DNA from: Adiantum capillus-veneris
Lineage: Eukaryota > Streptophyta > Polypodiopsida > Polypodiales > Pteridaceae
Assembly: GCA_014529385.2 (NCBI GenBank)
Contig: CM043962.1
Span: 91,789,180 to 91,853,179, forward strand
Reading direction: 5' to 3'
DNA length: 64,000 bases
Shown here: positions 1 through 11,447 of the stretch, piece after piece
Numbering within the stretch: the first letter of the stretch is position 1
Layout of the letters: every line of letters begins with the position of its first letter
Made by a program: the position numbers and the translations under genes
Notes under the pieces: model-generated
What the model was told of the DNA's origin: nothing
Databases searched by the model: none
What the model saw: only the letters and a program-made list of their open reading frames with translations

Positions 1-79
1 TATTGTTGTTCCTTGGAATGCATACTTTTCAAATGTACCTAGACTCGCATCGTGGACTTGCATAACTTGCCATAATTAT

Positions 80-2070
80 ACATGGACTGCCATAAAAACC
101 CAGTTGGACCGAAGCCATAAAACCTGGACGTCCAATAAACACCTCGCAATAAACCTCGACCTGAACATAAATATGGACCGAGCATAACCTGGACTACCAT
201 CTCTAGGTACCTAGACATAATAACATGGAATGGAAATGGTTTGCAAATTCAAAGAATTCAAAGCAAATATATAAATTTGGGTCAACTCTCTGTCGCCAAT
301 CTGTTTGACGCTCACAATCGATGCGTCTCTCATTTTCTCTTCCACCATTGTTCCTTTTGAAGTGGCCCGTATGGTTTTGAGTTTTGTTGATTAAATTAGG
401 ATTTGGTAGAAATTTTGACTTACAATTGTATCAAGCTTGGCTAAGAAAATTTATCTTTAAAATCGATCTATTAATTATTGATTAGCTAAAGTGACAATTG
501 TACACATGATCGAACACCTCATATATTATTCATATGTATCCTTTATATTACCATCACCACCAGCAACATCATACGCACCTCACACTAAACCTGGACTGCC
601 ATAAAAAACATGGAGAACCTCGACCTGGAACATATATAAAACATGGACCAAGCTCGCACTAACACTAAACCTGGACTGCCATAAGACATGGACTCGCATT
701 AAAACCTTGACCTGGAACATAACACATATGCATATCGAGATCGCAAATAAACCTAGACTTCCATATAATTATACCCCACATAAACATGGAACATAAACCC
801 ATTAACACTAAACCTGGACTCGCATTTAACCTGGACTTGCCATATATGGAACATGTTTAAAAACATCCATGGATCGAGCTCGCACTAACACGGCCATAAA
901 ACCCATATGGACTCGCATTGAAACCTCGACATGGAACATAAACCCATTAACACTAAACCTGGACTCGCATTAAACCTGGACTCGCCATATGGAACATGTT
1001 TAACATCCATGGACCGAGCTCGCAAATAAACCGCCATAAAACCCATATGGGCTCGCATTAAAACCTCGACATGGAACATAACACTAAACCCAGCTGGACT
1101 CGCATTAAACCTAGACTCGCCATATATGGAACATGTTTAAACATCCATGGACCGAGCTCGCAAATAAACCACCATAAAACCCATATGGACTCGCATAAAA
1201 ACCTCAACATGGAACATAAACCCATTAACACTAAACCTGGACTCACATTAAACCTCGACTCGCCATATATGGAACATGTTTAAACATCCATGGACCGAGC
1301 TCACAAATAAACCGCCATAAAACCCATATGGACTCACATTAAAACCTAGACATGGAACATAAACCTATGCATATGGCCATACCAACCAAGCTGCACTAAC
1401 ACTAAACCTGGACTGCCATAATAACCAGACATAAACATGGATGGTGGCCATAAACCTAGACTGCCATAAGACATGGACTCGCATTAAAACCTCGCCATAT
1501 ATAAGAGCTTGTAATTAACCTGGAGTGCCAACCAAGACCGAGCCATAAATTTGGAACATATATGCTCGGACTGAGCTCGCACTAACACTAAACATGGACC
1601 GCGCCATAAACCTGGACTGCCATAAGACATGGACTATAGATAGACCTAGCTCAAACACAAACATGGACTCGACCTCGCCATAAAACCTGAACCGAGTTTG
1701 CAATACACTTGAACATAAACATGGACCGAGCTCATGTTAAATCTGACTGCCATAAAGCCAGACATAGATAGACACATAGACATGGACTCGCATTAAACCC
1801 CGACCATAAAACTTGAACCTCGCCATAAAACTTGGACCGAGCTCGCAATACAACATGACGGCAGCCATAAACCTGGAGCTTTAAACCTCGACCTCGCCAT
1901 AAAACATGAACCCATATGGACCGAGCTGGCTATAAACCTCGACTGCCATAAAACCCAACTGGACATAGACACTCACATTAAACCTGGACCTGCCATAAAC
2001 AATGGACTTCACATTAAACCTGCCTGGACAGAGCCATATAAACCAAAACTGCCATAACCTTGCGTTAATT
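80..2070. repeat. degenerate short-motif repeat region
   Basis: About 2 kb built from variants of a 14-18 bp motif such as CCTGGACTGCCATAAA, CCTCGACATGGAACATAA and GGACCGAGCTCGC, in shifting order. Every ORF here reads the same repeated words, so I call no gene. It looks like an old satellite; the better-ordered core is listed separately. Confidence 0.7.
770..1365. repeat. ~140-bp tandem repeat, about four units
   Basis: The anchor ACCCATATGG recurs at 901, 1041, 1179 and 1322, giving periods of 140, 138 and 143 bp. Each unit runs through the same series: ACATGGAACATAA, CACTAAACCTGGACTCGC, GCCATATATGGAACATG, CATCCATGGACCGAGCTCGC. Units differ by scattered substitutions and small indels. This is a higher-order arrangement of the short motif that fills the surrounding 2 kb. 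Confidence 0.75.
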
Positions 2071-2756
2071 GAACGAACATAAACAACTTGTCCATAAACC
2101 CGACAGCAATTCCAAAAAATACACCCTTACAGTTTAACCAAGTGAGCCGTTTACTGTGACATCATTCAAACTTCAACCCCATAATGCCATAAATCAGAAA
2201 TAACCTCATCGACACTTCACCACACATAAGAGGCAGCAGCCTCATGCATACCACTTGCCATAAACTTGTTGGATACACCCTAAACCTTGCCATAATAATT
2301 ATACAAACTTGAGCTCACAGTAAACGTGAAAAGAGACTCAAGTGTCATACCATAATGTCGTTTACATAGATTAGGTAATATCACATTGTCATGTCCCAAT
2401 TTTTCACGATAACATTTACATAGATTGGGTAAAGAGTTGAGCAAAGACTCGAGAAAAATTGGGTAATAGTAATATCACATTGCCATGTCCCAATTTCATA
2501 ATAACGTTTACATAGAATGCTAGTCAACTTCAAGACACCATCCATGGAGATTTTGCCTCATAAGTAACTTGCCTATACGAAGGCAATGCCAACAAAACAA
2601 GAAACAAAACAGTGAAGTTAGTCTTTTGCCACAACCTCAAGACACCATTCATGGAGATTTTTCCTCAGCATCAATATGTCATCATGGTTAAACCATTTCT
2701 TTCTTACCCGCAACACATAAGCAGTCGTCACAAGAGCACATAGAAGAGACCCACCA
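2071..2756. other. intergenic, no gene seen
   Basis: Only small duplications are visible. A block with CATGTCCCAATTT and TTTACATAGA occurs twice (about 2360-2520). CAAGACACCAT.CATGGAGATTTT occurs at about 2530 and 2640. No coding signal was recognised. Confidence 0.5.
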
Positions 2757-5479
2757 ACTAGACAAGCACATAGGAGTTATGGCACCATACCCATCCCTTA
2801 CTCTTCTCTCCAAGGCAAGAGGATATTATATATCTAATGGCCTCCATGACATAGAACCCACAATCAATCCCATTCAGCTGATGCGGGCCTTGCATCAAAT
2901 CCATGACATGATCAAGGGCATCTATGTTTTTAAGCAGCCACAAGAACACACCTAAATCATACTTGTAGCACTTTAATCTCAAACTCGGTACATGGCTCGA
3001 GCAATGCACGTTTCACTGCTGGATTGCTTGCTCCATGGCCCAGCGCCTCCATAGCCCTACATGAATCATATGTAAGAGTGCTTGCAAGACATAGCTGACA
3101 TGCAAAATCCAAATATACAATTATGCTAGTACCTGTGCAAGAAAGGTATAACATCCATCAGAGCACTACAACCGAGCGAATCATAAAAGAGAAGCTGGTG
3201 CTTTCTTCCACCTAGACCCGTTATCTTCATATGTGTGGAAAGGTACATCACACATAAAGTCCAATGCTTTCTTTGGCAAAGACAAGAAGGCAAATTTTAG
3301 GGCATTGTTCACATTAGGGAAATGTAACATATGTAACATTGCATGATCTTATAACAATCGGAAAAATGGTTAGCACACAATGGCTTATATCCTTCTCCCC
3401 AAAGAAGTTTTGCATAACATGTATGCCATCATGCTTGCCTAAACTTGCTCCTGCCACTAGAACCCACATGGAATCGAAAAACATAACTCGATTTTGGGCA
3501 TTGCTCACATTAGGGAAATGTAACATATGTAACATTGCATGACCTTATAACAATCGGAAAAATGGTTAGCACACAATGGCTTATATCCTTCTCTCCAAAG
3601 AAGTTTTGCATAACATGTATGCCATCATGTTTGCCTAAACTTGCTTCTGCCACTGGAACCCACATGGAATCGACAAAACATAACTTGATTTAGCACATCC
3701 GGTGGTGCTATAGTGTGCTCCATCCACCTATTAAGAAACACAAGTTATGCTTCTAAATCCGTGTACTTTTACAAAGAAACACAAGAAAGGATCAACATCA
3801 AAAGATTACATTGTAAACAAATTCATTATCTTTGTTGAGGCTTCATTAAGTAGTATGATCCACGTGTATGCCATATTGAATGGAGCTGAATTTGATGGGT
3901 ATATGCGAAGAGAATCTAGTGCAAACAGGTCACAACCAGCAATGTAATGATTGTCATGCACAAGAAAGCCAAAAAATCTGAAAATGTCTTTATCTAAATC
4001 ATACCTGTAAAGTACTCGGTTGCTCCATGTCAGAGACAAAGGGCGGATTTCGTTCCCTGTCTTTTCCAAGCGCAAGTGTCCATATGAGACATAGAACTCA
4101 AGGGCCGTATAAGAGCAGTCATCAGGTTATCATACATCAATAGGCTCGTTGGAAGTCTTGCCTCTCCAAATTGGTAGCTTCTTCTTGGATGGAGAAGTAC
4201 GTACATGGTCCTAAAAGGTAGCATGCATCTCATTATTTAAATGACATAAACAAGACATCCTTGTGAACAAGCAAGTCATGAACCCTCCTCTTAGAAGAGA
4301 CATAAATGTAGAAGCACCTCCCAGAAACCTCATCAAGATTGAGGTTGCCTAAAGACTCGGAAAGATCTCCTCTTGTATCAATAGCTTCAACAGTCTTCTC
4401 TACACTTTTATCATGATCCTCCTCACCCTTTGGAGCAAACTGGAAGGGATCCTCCTCATCAATGTCATCCAAGGCAGCCTCAAGCCATGGTGAACTCTCT
4501 TCTATTTGCACGCATAGCATTAAGGAAAAAAGTGATTACACATGCATGCTCTATGTGATGAGGCAAAGAAGCAACAAAGTAGGACACTCACATGTGCATC
4601 ATAACCTTCTTCAATTCTCTTTTGAATTTGTCCAAGCCGGCGAGCCTTGTCCGCCATGGATTGCTTCATCCTCCCACTAATAAACTCTTCAACAAAGGAA
4701 GCTTGATCCATCTCCTTGTACTGTCCACCAAGCTCCTTCCATACTTGTAATGCTCGAATGCGCATGAGGCATTGATATCGCTTGCAGGTTTGCGTGAACT
4801 TCCAATCTTTATCGGTGAACCTTTTCATGGCTGCTTTCTTCCAAGCCTTAACCTCAGGATTAGGCAGCAAATTAGCTCTTCTCTTTGCCTCTTTGTGCAA
4901 GGGCCGCCCTCCAGGACGCTTTGGAATCTCTATGTCAATACCATGAGACTCCTTGAGATGTGTCATCATCCTCAATCTCTTGAATAGGAAGGCCGAACGT
5001 GAGGGACAATCCTTGCTTGCGCGACATTGGCGTGCTAGTCTTCTATCGGGGAGCTCAATCTCTACATAGAATTTGCAAGGATCAATGTTTGTTGCCTCTT
5101 CCTTCTTTGCTTGTGTTTTCTCTTTTATGCCATTAGGATCATCGCTTAGCTCCGCGTTGTAGGAGGCATTATCAACACTTGAACTAGCCATCTTCTTTCG
5201 CGCGTGGTTGTTGAGGCTAGGAGGTGTGGGCGGATTATGCATGACCAGCCGCGGGCTTCTTCTCAGCGGAGATGCTGGCAATTTTTGACCAAGAGACATG
5301 GGGGGGCTGTTGAAGCTCTCCTCTTGAGAAGGCAACAACTCTTCATGAGCCTCATTGACCCCATCCACATGCTCAGGTACCTGACTCTTTGCATCTCCTG
5401 AGGGATTACCCCTCCTCTCACCTAAATCTCCGAGAAGCATGGAGTTGGCCCGTGTCATGCGAGAGGAAGTAGCTCCCAC
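2757..5479 (-). CDS. Ulp1-type (C48) cysteine protease gene, multi-exon, probably TE-associated and partly decayed
   Basis: Several minus-strand coding blocks in one order make one gene. The N-terminal block (5458 down to about 4592) is basic and charged, with RRSPRLV, a possible C2H2-like stretch (CRASKDC ... THLKESH) and a lysine-rich helix region. A likely intron follows (GTGAGT at 4591; acceptor near 4497), then an acidic exon. The catalytic part is at 3205-2757: HQLLFYDS (His codon 3198-3200, Asp codon 3180-3182) and GIDCGFYV (Cys codon 2860-2862). This matches the His-Asp-Cys order of Ulp1/SENP proteases, which cleave SUMO-like tags. Such domains are often carried by plant MULE or CACTA transposons; no terminal repeats were found here. 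The first ATG in the frame is at 5458 (GTG at 5479) and the frame is open further upstream, so the start is unsettled. A 196-bp internal duplication and unclear splice sites suggest decay. Confidence 0.55.
3301..3692. repeat. 196-bp tandem duplication inside the Ulp1-like gene
   Basis: Two head-to-tail copies (3301-3496 and 3497-3692) differ by only a few substitutions and a small indel. On the minus strand only one copy keeps the frame open across the block containing SMWVLVAGASLGKHDG. The other copy has stops in that frame. The event is recent relative to the gene and probably breaks or doubles an exon. Confidence 0.8.
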
Positions 5480-5607
5480 ACGAGTACTCTTGGTGGTCTT
5501 TTTTCTGGGTGATCTCCCTATTTTTAGGGGTGCTTACTACCAGGCACACAACCATTAGCACAACAATGCATTCAAATGGTTGAGTGTATATGTGTGGGGG
5601 ATGACCT

Positions 5608-5612
<5 letters not shown>

Positions 5613-5665
<53 letters not shown>
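5613..5665. repeat. (TG)n microsatellite
   Basis: About 26 uninterrupted TG dinucleotides, followed by a second short run near 5686-5698. The Cys/Val and His/Thr ORFs across it are artefacts of the repeat. Confidence 0.95.
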
Positions 5666-5666
<1 letters not shown>

Positions 5667-6046
5667 AGCAACCGATTGCATTCATGTGTGTGTGTGTCTG
5701 GCAAAAGAGAAAGAGGATATGCATGCAGCACAAGCAGTAGCATATGCATACCGGGCAACTATCACAAACAAGTGTGCCTTCCCCCTCTTTGTTCAGCACG
5801 TCAGAATGCAGCACTTGCCAACCTCGGCTCGAACACAAACACCCCTCACGAACACCTGCTGGTCCTCAACCGCCTGCATGTCCTAAGGATGGGCTATACC
5901 TCCCACATCAGCAATTGCAGCTTCGGCATCCCCCCACTAAACCCCCTCCTGCATGCATGCAAAATGACAGGGATCCCCTCCAAGCACTGAGTGGCCTGCC
6001 AGTGCGGATTCCTTTTTTGTCTATGTTTACCTCCCAAACCCCGCAT

Positions 6047-6155
6047 GTCCGGGTTTAGTTTTTTGTTGAGGTGGACCGCCAGGCGGGCATGCCTATCCGG
6101 GTTTAGTTCTTGCTGAGGTGGACCACCAGGCGGGCATGCCTGTCCAGGTTTAGTT
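6047..6155. repeat. 48-bp tandem repeat, 2.3 copies
   Basis: GTCCGGGTTTAGTT, GAGGTGGACC and CAGGCGGGCATGCC recur with starts at 6047, 6095 and 6142. Copies differ at a few bases. No function can be assigned. Confidence 0.75.
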
Positions 6156-6379
6156 TTCAAGTGCGGACGCTCCAGATCCCCCCGATTGCTGTGCGCCCAC
6201 TTCCCGTCCCTTGATCCCATTGCCACCCCCCATTAAAGGCTGGGTGTTACTTAGTCCTGAGGGCCACATGGAGAAAGGTGTTCCCTGCACCTATGGTTAA
6301 AGGAGCCAAGAGCCTCCTTGCCACATGCATGTTGGGCATATTGTGCAATCAACACATTCAAAACTTCAAATAGACTTTT

Positions 6380-6850
6380 TTTTGGAGAGGATGCCCATCA
6401 AGAACTTTCGTGCTTTCGTGATGACAACACCACATTTGGCATACATATTAAACAAAGCATCGCCAAGCACATCTTTTTGCAACAACATCCGGTAAGTAGC
6501 ATTCTCATTGTGAATTATATCGTACATGTGAACATCTTGTGTAAGGCCATTTTTGTCCTTTCACGATGGCAGTACATTTGGCATGAATATCGACAAAAGC
6601 ACTACAATGCACACCATCTTTCAGCAACAGCCCCATGACATCTAGTGATTGCATTTGAAGAGAGGCCTTGCCTTCACATAGGGAGAGAGACCTTGCCTTT
6701 GCATCGAGTGAAAATAGTCTAAAGCTTCCCTGCCGCTGCCATGTTGGACATATTTTGAAATCAATGGATTCGAATGATGATATGGTGGAGAGGATGCTCA
6801 ACATACCCAGTGAGTGGACGAGGTTGACAATTTGCTGCTTGGTTTGATCT
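6380..6850 (-). pseudogene. degraded PLS-class PPR gene fragments
   Basis: Minus-strand frames show pieces of pentatricopeptide repeats separated by frameshifts: DALFNMYAKCGVVITKARKF (about 6395-6475), DGVHCSAFVDIHAKC (about 6560-6620) and GREALDYFHSMQRQGLSP (about 6685-6745). These match the 'NMYAKCG ... ARKVF' and 'EAL.LF..MQ..G..P' words of plant organelle-targeted PPR proteins. No continuous frame joins them, so this is a fossil. PPR proteins bind organelle RNA for editing or processing; this copy should not be functional. Confidence 0.6.
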
Positions 6851-7088
6851 GCTGCAAATTTGTGAGAGTGATGGCTATATACACGAAAGTTGTGGGTGGA
6901 AATTGGAATTACACAAAACCTGAGCCCTGCATTTCTAAAGGTGCGATTGCTTTTTAAATAGAAAAGGAACAAATACTTGAAAAGAGCTTTTTTGACCCAC
7001 GTGCGTAAACGCAAAAGCCATTTGCTCCGAAAAGCTATAAAAGAAATGAGGCCCATAATCCATTCGTTGCACGCACTATCTCAGCTGC

Positions 7089-7892
7089 ATGGCTCCCCAT
7101 CGTCACCGCTTACAGACCGAGCATCAGCTTTTGCCGGGCCTTCCTGATGAGGTGGCACTTTGCATCCTGGCCAGACTGCCCTTATGGAAGCTCGCCTCTC
7201 TTCGCAGCTGGCGCCGCGCCACCTCCTCCTCCGCCATCGATTGGGCTTCCCTGCGAGCGTCTCTGGGCGTCTGTCAGCCTCTGCTGCTCCTCCAAAGCCT
7301 GCAGTTATCAATTAATCCAGTAGAGTGCAAGAGGATATTGGAGTTCTCACTCTTGGACCCTCTCTCGGGCTCCCACCTGCCGATCCCGCCCCTTCTCTTT
7401 CCCCATGATACCCACCCCTCTTTCTATGTAGAGACATATAATGGCAGCACCCTCTTCGTGTTTTTGGAACCCCTGGCTAAAGACCCCCTCCCCTCACTCA
7501 TGTTCTCTCTCTATTTGGACACTTTGAAGGGCCCCCTTCTTCACTGGCATCAATGGTATGTCTCCAATCCTGCTCCTCCTTTCAGCTCCGACAAGAGTAG
7601 TCGCGTTATGCTGGCCGGACACTTGTATGCCATTGGACATAACAAAAAAGCAAGCCAGATAAACATCGGTGACGCTTTACATCAGTCATCCTCGCCAACA
7701 TCGACCCCGACGTCGCATAAATCCATTGGTTGCAACAATGTTGTTGACCATCAAGCCTCACCCCTCTTGCAATGGGAGAGTCTACCCGATTTATGCGAAG
7801 CTCGTGATGTGGGTGCTACCCTTGTGGCATGCGGTAGCAAATTAATAGTTCTTGGGGGAATGTCAAATGATCATCATAACATGTATTACTGA
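7089..7892 (+). CDS. F-box/Kelch protein, ended by an in-frame TGA
   Basis: From ATG 7089 there is a 267-codon frame. Residues about 15-47 form an F-box (LPGLPDEVALCILARLPLW ... RSWRRATSS), the segment that docks to SKP1 in SCF ubiquitin ligases. Residues about 225-260 form a Kelch blade (LQWESLPDLCEARDVGATL ... KLIVLGGMSN), typical of the substrate-binding part. F-box/Kelch proteins of this type usually run to 350-400 residues. Here a TGA at 7890-7892 stops the frame, and recognisable Kelch-type sequence continues in the same frame to 8216. The frame is otherwise well kept and the start context is clean (CTGCATGG). It could be a recent pseudogene, a truncated protein, or an assembly error at one base. 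Confidence 0.65.
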   Translation: MAPHRHRLQTEHQLLPGLPDEVALCILARLPLWKLASLRSWRRATSSSAIDWASLRASLGVCQPLLLLQSLQLSINPVECKRILEFSLLDPLSGSHLPIPPLLFPHDTHPSFYVETYNGSTLFVFLEPLAKDPLPSLMFSLYLDTLKGPLLHWHQWYVSNPAPPFSSDKSSRVMLAGHLYAIGHNKKASQINIGDALHQSSSPTSTPTSHKSIGCNNVVDHQASPLLQWESLPDLCEARDVGATLVACGSKLIVLGGMSNDHHNMYY

Positions 7893-8216
7893 GGCGAGGT
7901 TTGGGATCAAAGTGTGCAACCAAGAGAATGGACACTCGTGCCGGAGCTTTGGCCAGCTTCGCTCTTCTCGTGCAACATGTTGACATGGGTTGTGGCAGTC
8001 ATGGAGGGACGTCTCTGCGACATCTCCCGAAAGAAGGGTCACATTTTGTTCTATGAGGAGCACACCAAACATTGGATATCTTGGATTCGAGTGTGGGACC
8101 TTTTCCCAGATTGTATTGAGCCTTGCACAATGTTTGCCATGGATCACACCCTCCCGGGGCGGTCACTTTTTAGAATGTGTATGCTATCACGTGAGTTAAC
8201 TAGAGAGGATTATTAA
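7893..8216 (+). pseudogene. same-frame continuation of the F-box/Kelch gene after the stop
   Basis: Reading on in the same frame past TGA 7890-7892 gives GEVWDQSVQPREWTLVPELW, then WTWVVAVMEGRLCDI-like sequence (seen as LTWVVAVMEGRLCDISRKKG) to a TAA at 8214-8216. This is the expected next Kelch blade and C-terminus, so a single substitution separates the two halves. There is no intron signal at the break. Confidence 0.6.
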
Positions 8217-8379
8217 AAGATCAAAATGTATACATACAGAGGGGCGTGGGGGTTTTTTAAATAGACACGTAGTGTAAATATAGTATGTATATTGAGGTAT
8301 TATTAATAACCTCTTGAACGCACGTGATATAGGAAGCTTTTGATAAGTGACCGCCCCGGGCACACCCTGTGGTTCCTCA

Positions 8380-8490
8380 AGTCCAATCGCTACTCATCGA
8401 GGTGCACAAGAAAGACAATTATATCCACCACTAGCCTACATCATAAGAATGTGCTCGGCATCAAAACCTTGTGTATTGCAACTAATGCAT
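8380..8490 (-). repeat. dispersed repeat copy, inverted relative to 10,825-10,970
   Basis: The reverse complement contains TTTTGATGCCGAGCACATTC, TATGATGTAGGCTAGTGG and GCGATTGGACTTGAGGA. These align with CTTTGATGCCAAGCACATCA, TGATGTAGGTTAGTGG and GGGATTGGAATCGAGGA at 10,855-10,945. Identity by eye is about 70%. The family is not recognised. Confidence 0.5.
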
Positions 8491-8639
8491 TGTCCAAAGA
8501 ACTTAATCGCAACCCGTTGCCAACGTCTTTCGAATTCCAAGATTTGAACATGCCCACATTACATGGCATGTCTTCCTCTGAGATTGAGGAACAAAGCCCC
8601 TCCAAATTCACAATCAAGACCTTAGCAGCCTAGTCCATT

Positions 8640-10560
8640 TTCAGGCAGTCGAGGACGTGCTGATGCAGTATCGGAGGAGGGCGAGGTTGGTTTGAAATAA
8701 AGAGGATCGCGAGAGGCGAGACACCACAGCTATGTTGCGGTCCTAGGCAATGGAAGTTATTGTTGCTGCAAGCACCTCTGCCTTCTCTCGCTCTTGCCCC
8801 ACGCTTAGGCTTCAAAAGCCAAGTGAGAGAAGTTGGTAGTTTTCAATTGGCTTGGTTGACAAGGTGTGGTAGGTGAAAATGCTTCAATGTGTAATAAAAG
8901 TTGTAGGCATAGCTTTATCCTTGAGTGCTCCCATGTAAATTCTCAAGTCTAGGGCATGTAAGCGAGTTGTCCTTAGCTGGTTGCTTCATGGACCATAATT
9001 AAGCTTGCAAAATGCTTGTCAATGATCGTGATTGTATGCAAATCATTGCTTCAAGAATGACAACAGAGCCATGCCTAGTGGTGCTAAAAAACCTAGGTTT
9101 ATTGTAATCCCACCTACAATTTTTTATATTTACCTAAAAATTGCATCTCGATAGTTGCTTATAATACAAACCTAGAGAAGATAATAAAGAACAAGAGAAA
9201 CAATTAGTTTTCATGCTTTAGAAGGACATATCCTTTGTTTTGCACATGTTGGCCTGCAGAAAAATTTTCTACACTTACTGACCTATGTAAGAAAATAATA
9301 CTATTCTTGCTAATGCGCATAACTCGAGCCACCCAAGATCTAATATTTCGATACATGGGACTTTGAAAAATGTACCTTCCCTCCTTTGTAAAACCCCCTC
9401 TCATTCACTTGTTACCATACATTAACCTTGAGTAAATCCCCTGGGTGAATTTTGAACAACAGCATTGTTATGGGCTTACATACTCACATGGGCGACGTGA
9501 CAAACATTTAACTTTCCTTTGCATTGATGTTGATTTCTCTTCTCCAATGTGATTGACAAATTGCATCCCTAGAAGAGAAGTAAACTGCTAAAAATCCACT
9601 TTTAAAGTAACAAAAGCTCTCAAAGACAAATCCTGTTAAGGTCTTAGGTAAAATTTCTAGGGCTACAAAATACTATATGATCCAAAAACAAAGTGAAAGC
9701 AACAGTGGGCAAAGAGCCATGTCCAAAAGGTAGCCATTGAACATGGGGCTTCATAGAAGTATAAAAACTAGAAAACACAATATTAGTCCTAGGGCGTCCA
9801 TTGCATGTTGCACTCAGCATAAGCAACACCATCAAATCACAAAAAAAAAACAAGTCCCATCAATATAAACAAGTCCCACATGCATTTCTCAGCCATCCAT
9901 TGAAAGCATTAGGAAAAGGAGATTTCCATATCATAGAATTGTTCCAACTATTAGCAAACCAAAAGATCAATTTAAAGTCAAATTAGAAATTCCTCATATT
10001 TAAGACAGACCAAGCCATTTATATATGTACAAATATCATGCCATTTCAAAAATAAGTAGTTGAGTAAGGAAAAACTCTTTTTTTCAAAACAGAAATATCT
10101 CCACCAAAAGTTCCAACTAGTTCCCATATCATTTTTCAGATAAACAGTGTCCATTTTGAGAGCTATCTGTTTAGGAATGGTAAACATCATTTTTATGATC
10201 AGCAATTGTCAAAAATAGTGCACATTAAACAACTATTACGAAGTTTTACTGACAATTCCAATTCTACACATAATATGTATAAAATATCATGAAAACCAAG
10301 AAGTAAAATCAATCATCTTGTATGTATATCAAGAAATTATTGCTACATGTGAATAGTGTGGCGCACATGTTCTTAAAAATCATTTCAACCAAATTCCATA
10401 TCTGCAAGTTAATATGATTGAAAGAGGGTACATTTTAGTGTCCTTCATTCTCTAATACTCCGTACTTCAATAAAATTATACGTGATGTTTTACATTGTTA
10501 ATGTTCTTGGAAATGGCTCTTGCGCAAGTGAAGCTAATTGCATGCCCATACGAGTGTATT
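8640..10560. other. AT-rich intergenic DNA, no gene seen
   Basis: I found no protein family, RNA gene or terminal repeats on either strand; the ORFs are short and have no recognisable motifs. Confidence 0.5.
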
Positions 10561-10824
10561 TTCTCCTATGAAAGGACATAATAATGGTCTCAAGACATTT
10601 TCTGTTCGAGTATGAAACTAGTGGTAAACTAGTGGGATATTGGACATATCGTAGCCTTAATTTTATCCCTTCCTCCTTTCACAAAGAAATTGTTGAATAT
10701 AATGTTACTAATGCCCCATTCGGATGCAAAGGTATTGATTGTCAATTTTTGAAGTTTAAGATAAATTCACGTCAAATAAATAGATCATGGGCGACTCAAC
10801 ATACTGGAAGTTGCAATATTTTGG

Positions 10825-10970
10825 CCAAGGATCAATATTTTGGCCATATACAAGGCTTTGATGCCAAGCACATCATTGTGATGTAGGTTAGTGGAGAAAA
10901 AATCATATCTCGCATGTGCCTGACAAGTAGGGATTGGAATCGAGGACCCAAATTGTATGATCCATGGCAA
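10825..10970 (+). repeat. dispersed repeat copy (partner of 8,380-8,490)
   Basis: Shares CTTTGATGCCAAGCACATCA, TGATGTAGGTTAGTGG and the following ~60 bp with the inverted copy at 8.4 kb. Frames on the shared block read LHHNDVLGIKALYMAK and LHHKNVLGIKTLCIAT, so the repeat may derive from coding sequence. I cannot name it. Confidence 0.5.
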
Positions 10971-11447
10971 ACGTTCAAAGTCATTTGGAAGGTCTTCCAA
11001 TTAAGGGCTCTTCATAAAACAAAATGTAGCCCTTATTGCTTGAGATAGCACATAGGCGTCCCTCTATGATAGCCACAGTTGGTCTCAACATGTTGTGAGA
11101 GGAAGCTGGCCAAAGCTAGAGTATGAGTGTCCAATCTCTTGGTTGCACTCTTGGATCCCAAACCTCCCCTAAATAATAATTGTTCTTGCTCTTTTTTGGC
11201 ATTCCCCCAAGAACAACTATTTTGCCACTCCCTTCCAAATTCCAAAATCATGCACATACAAAGAAAAGAGAACTCATGACAAAAAAGAAACGGAAACTAT
11301 TGCTCAATGTTTAACTCCAAAAGAACCTAATCCATCAAATCCTCAAATAAATCTCATTATGGCTTCTTGTCATAAAAGGGTGTATGCAAGACAGAGTGTA
11401 CCCACTTCCCGCAGTCTGCACCCAAGCGTGACCTCCACAATGCGGCT

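Noticed and set aside
5572-5990. Cys/Val-rich and His/Thr-rich ORFs on both strands
   Set aside because: They are translations of the (TG)n microsatellite.
8153-8360. MITE suggested by 16-bp inverted arms CCCGGGGCGGTCACTT (8,153-8,168 and 8,345-8,360)
   Set aside because: The left arm lies inside the F-box/Kelch coding region, and there is no target duplication or TIR at element ends; possibly a local inverted fragment.
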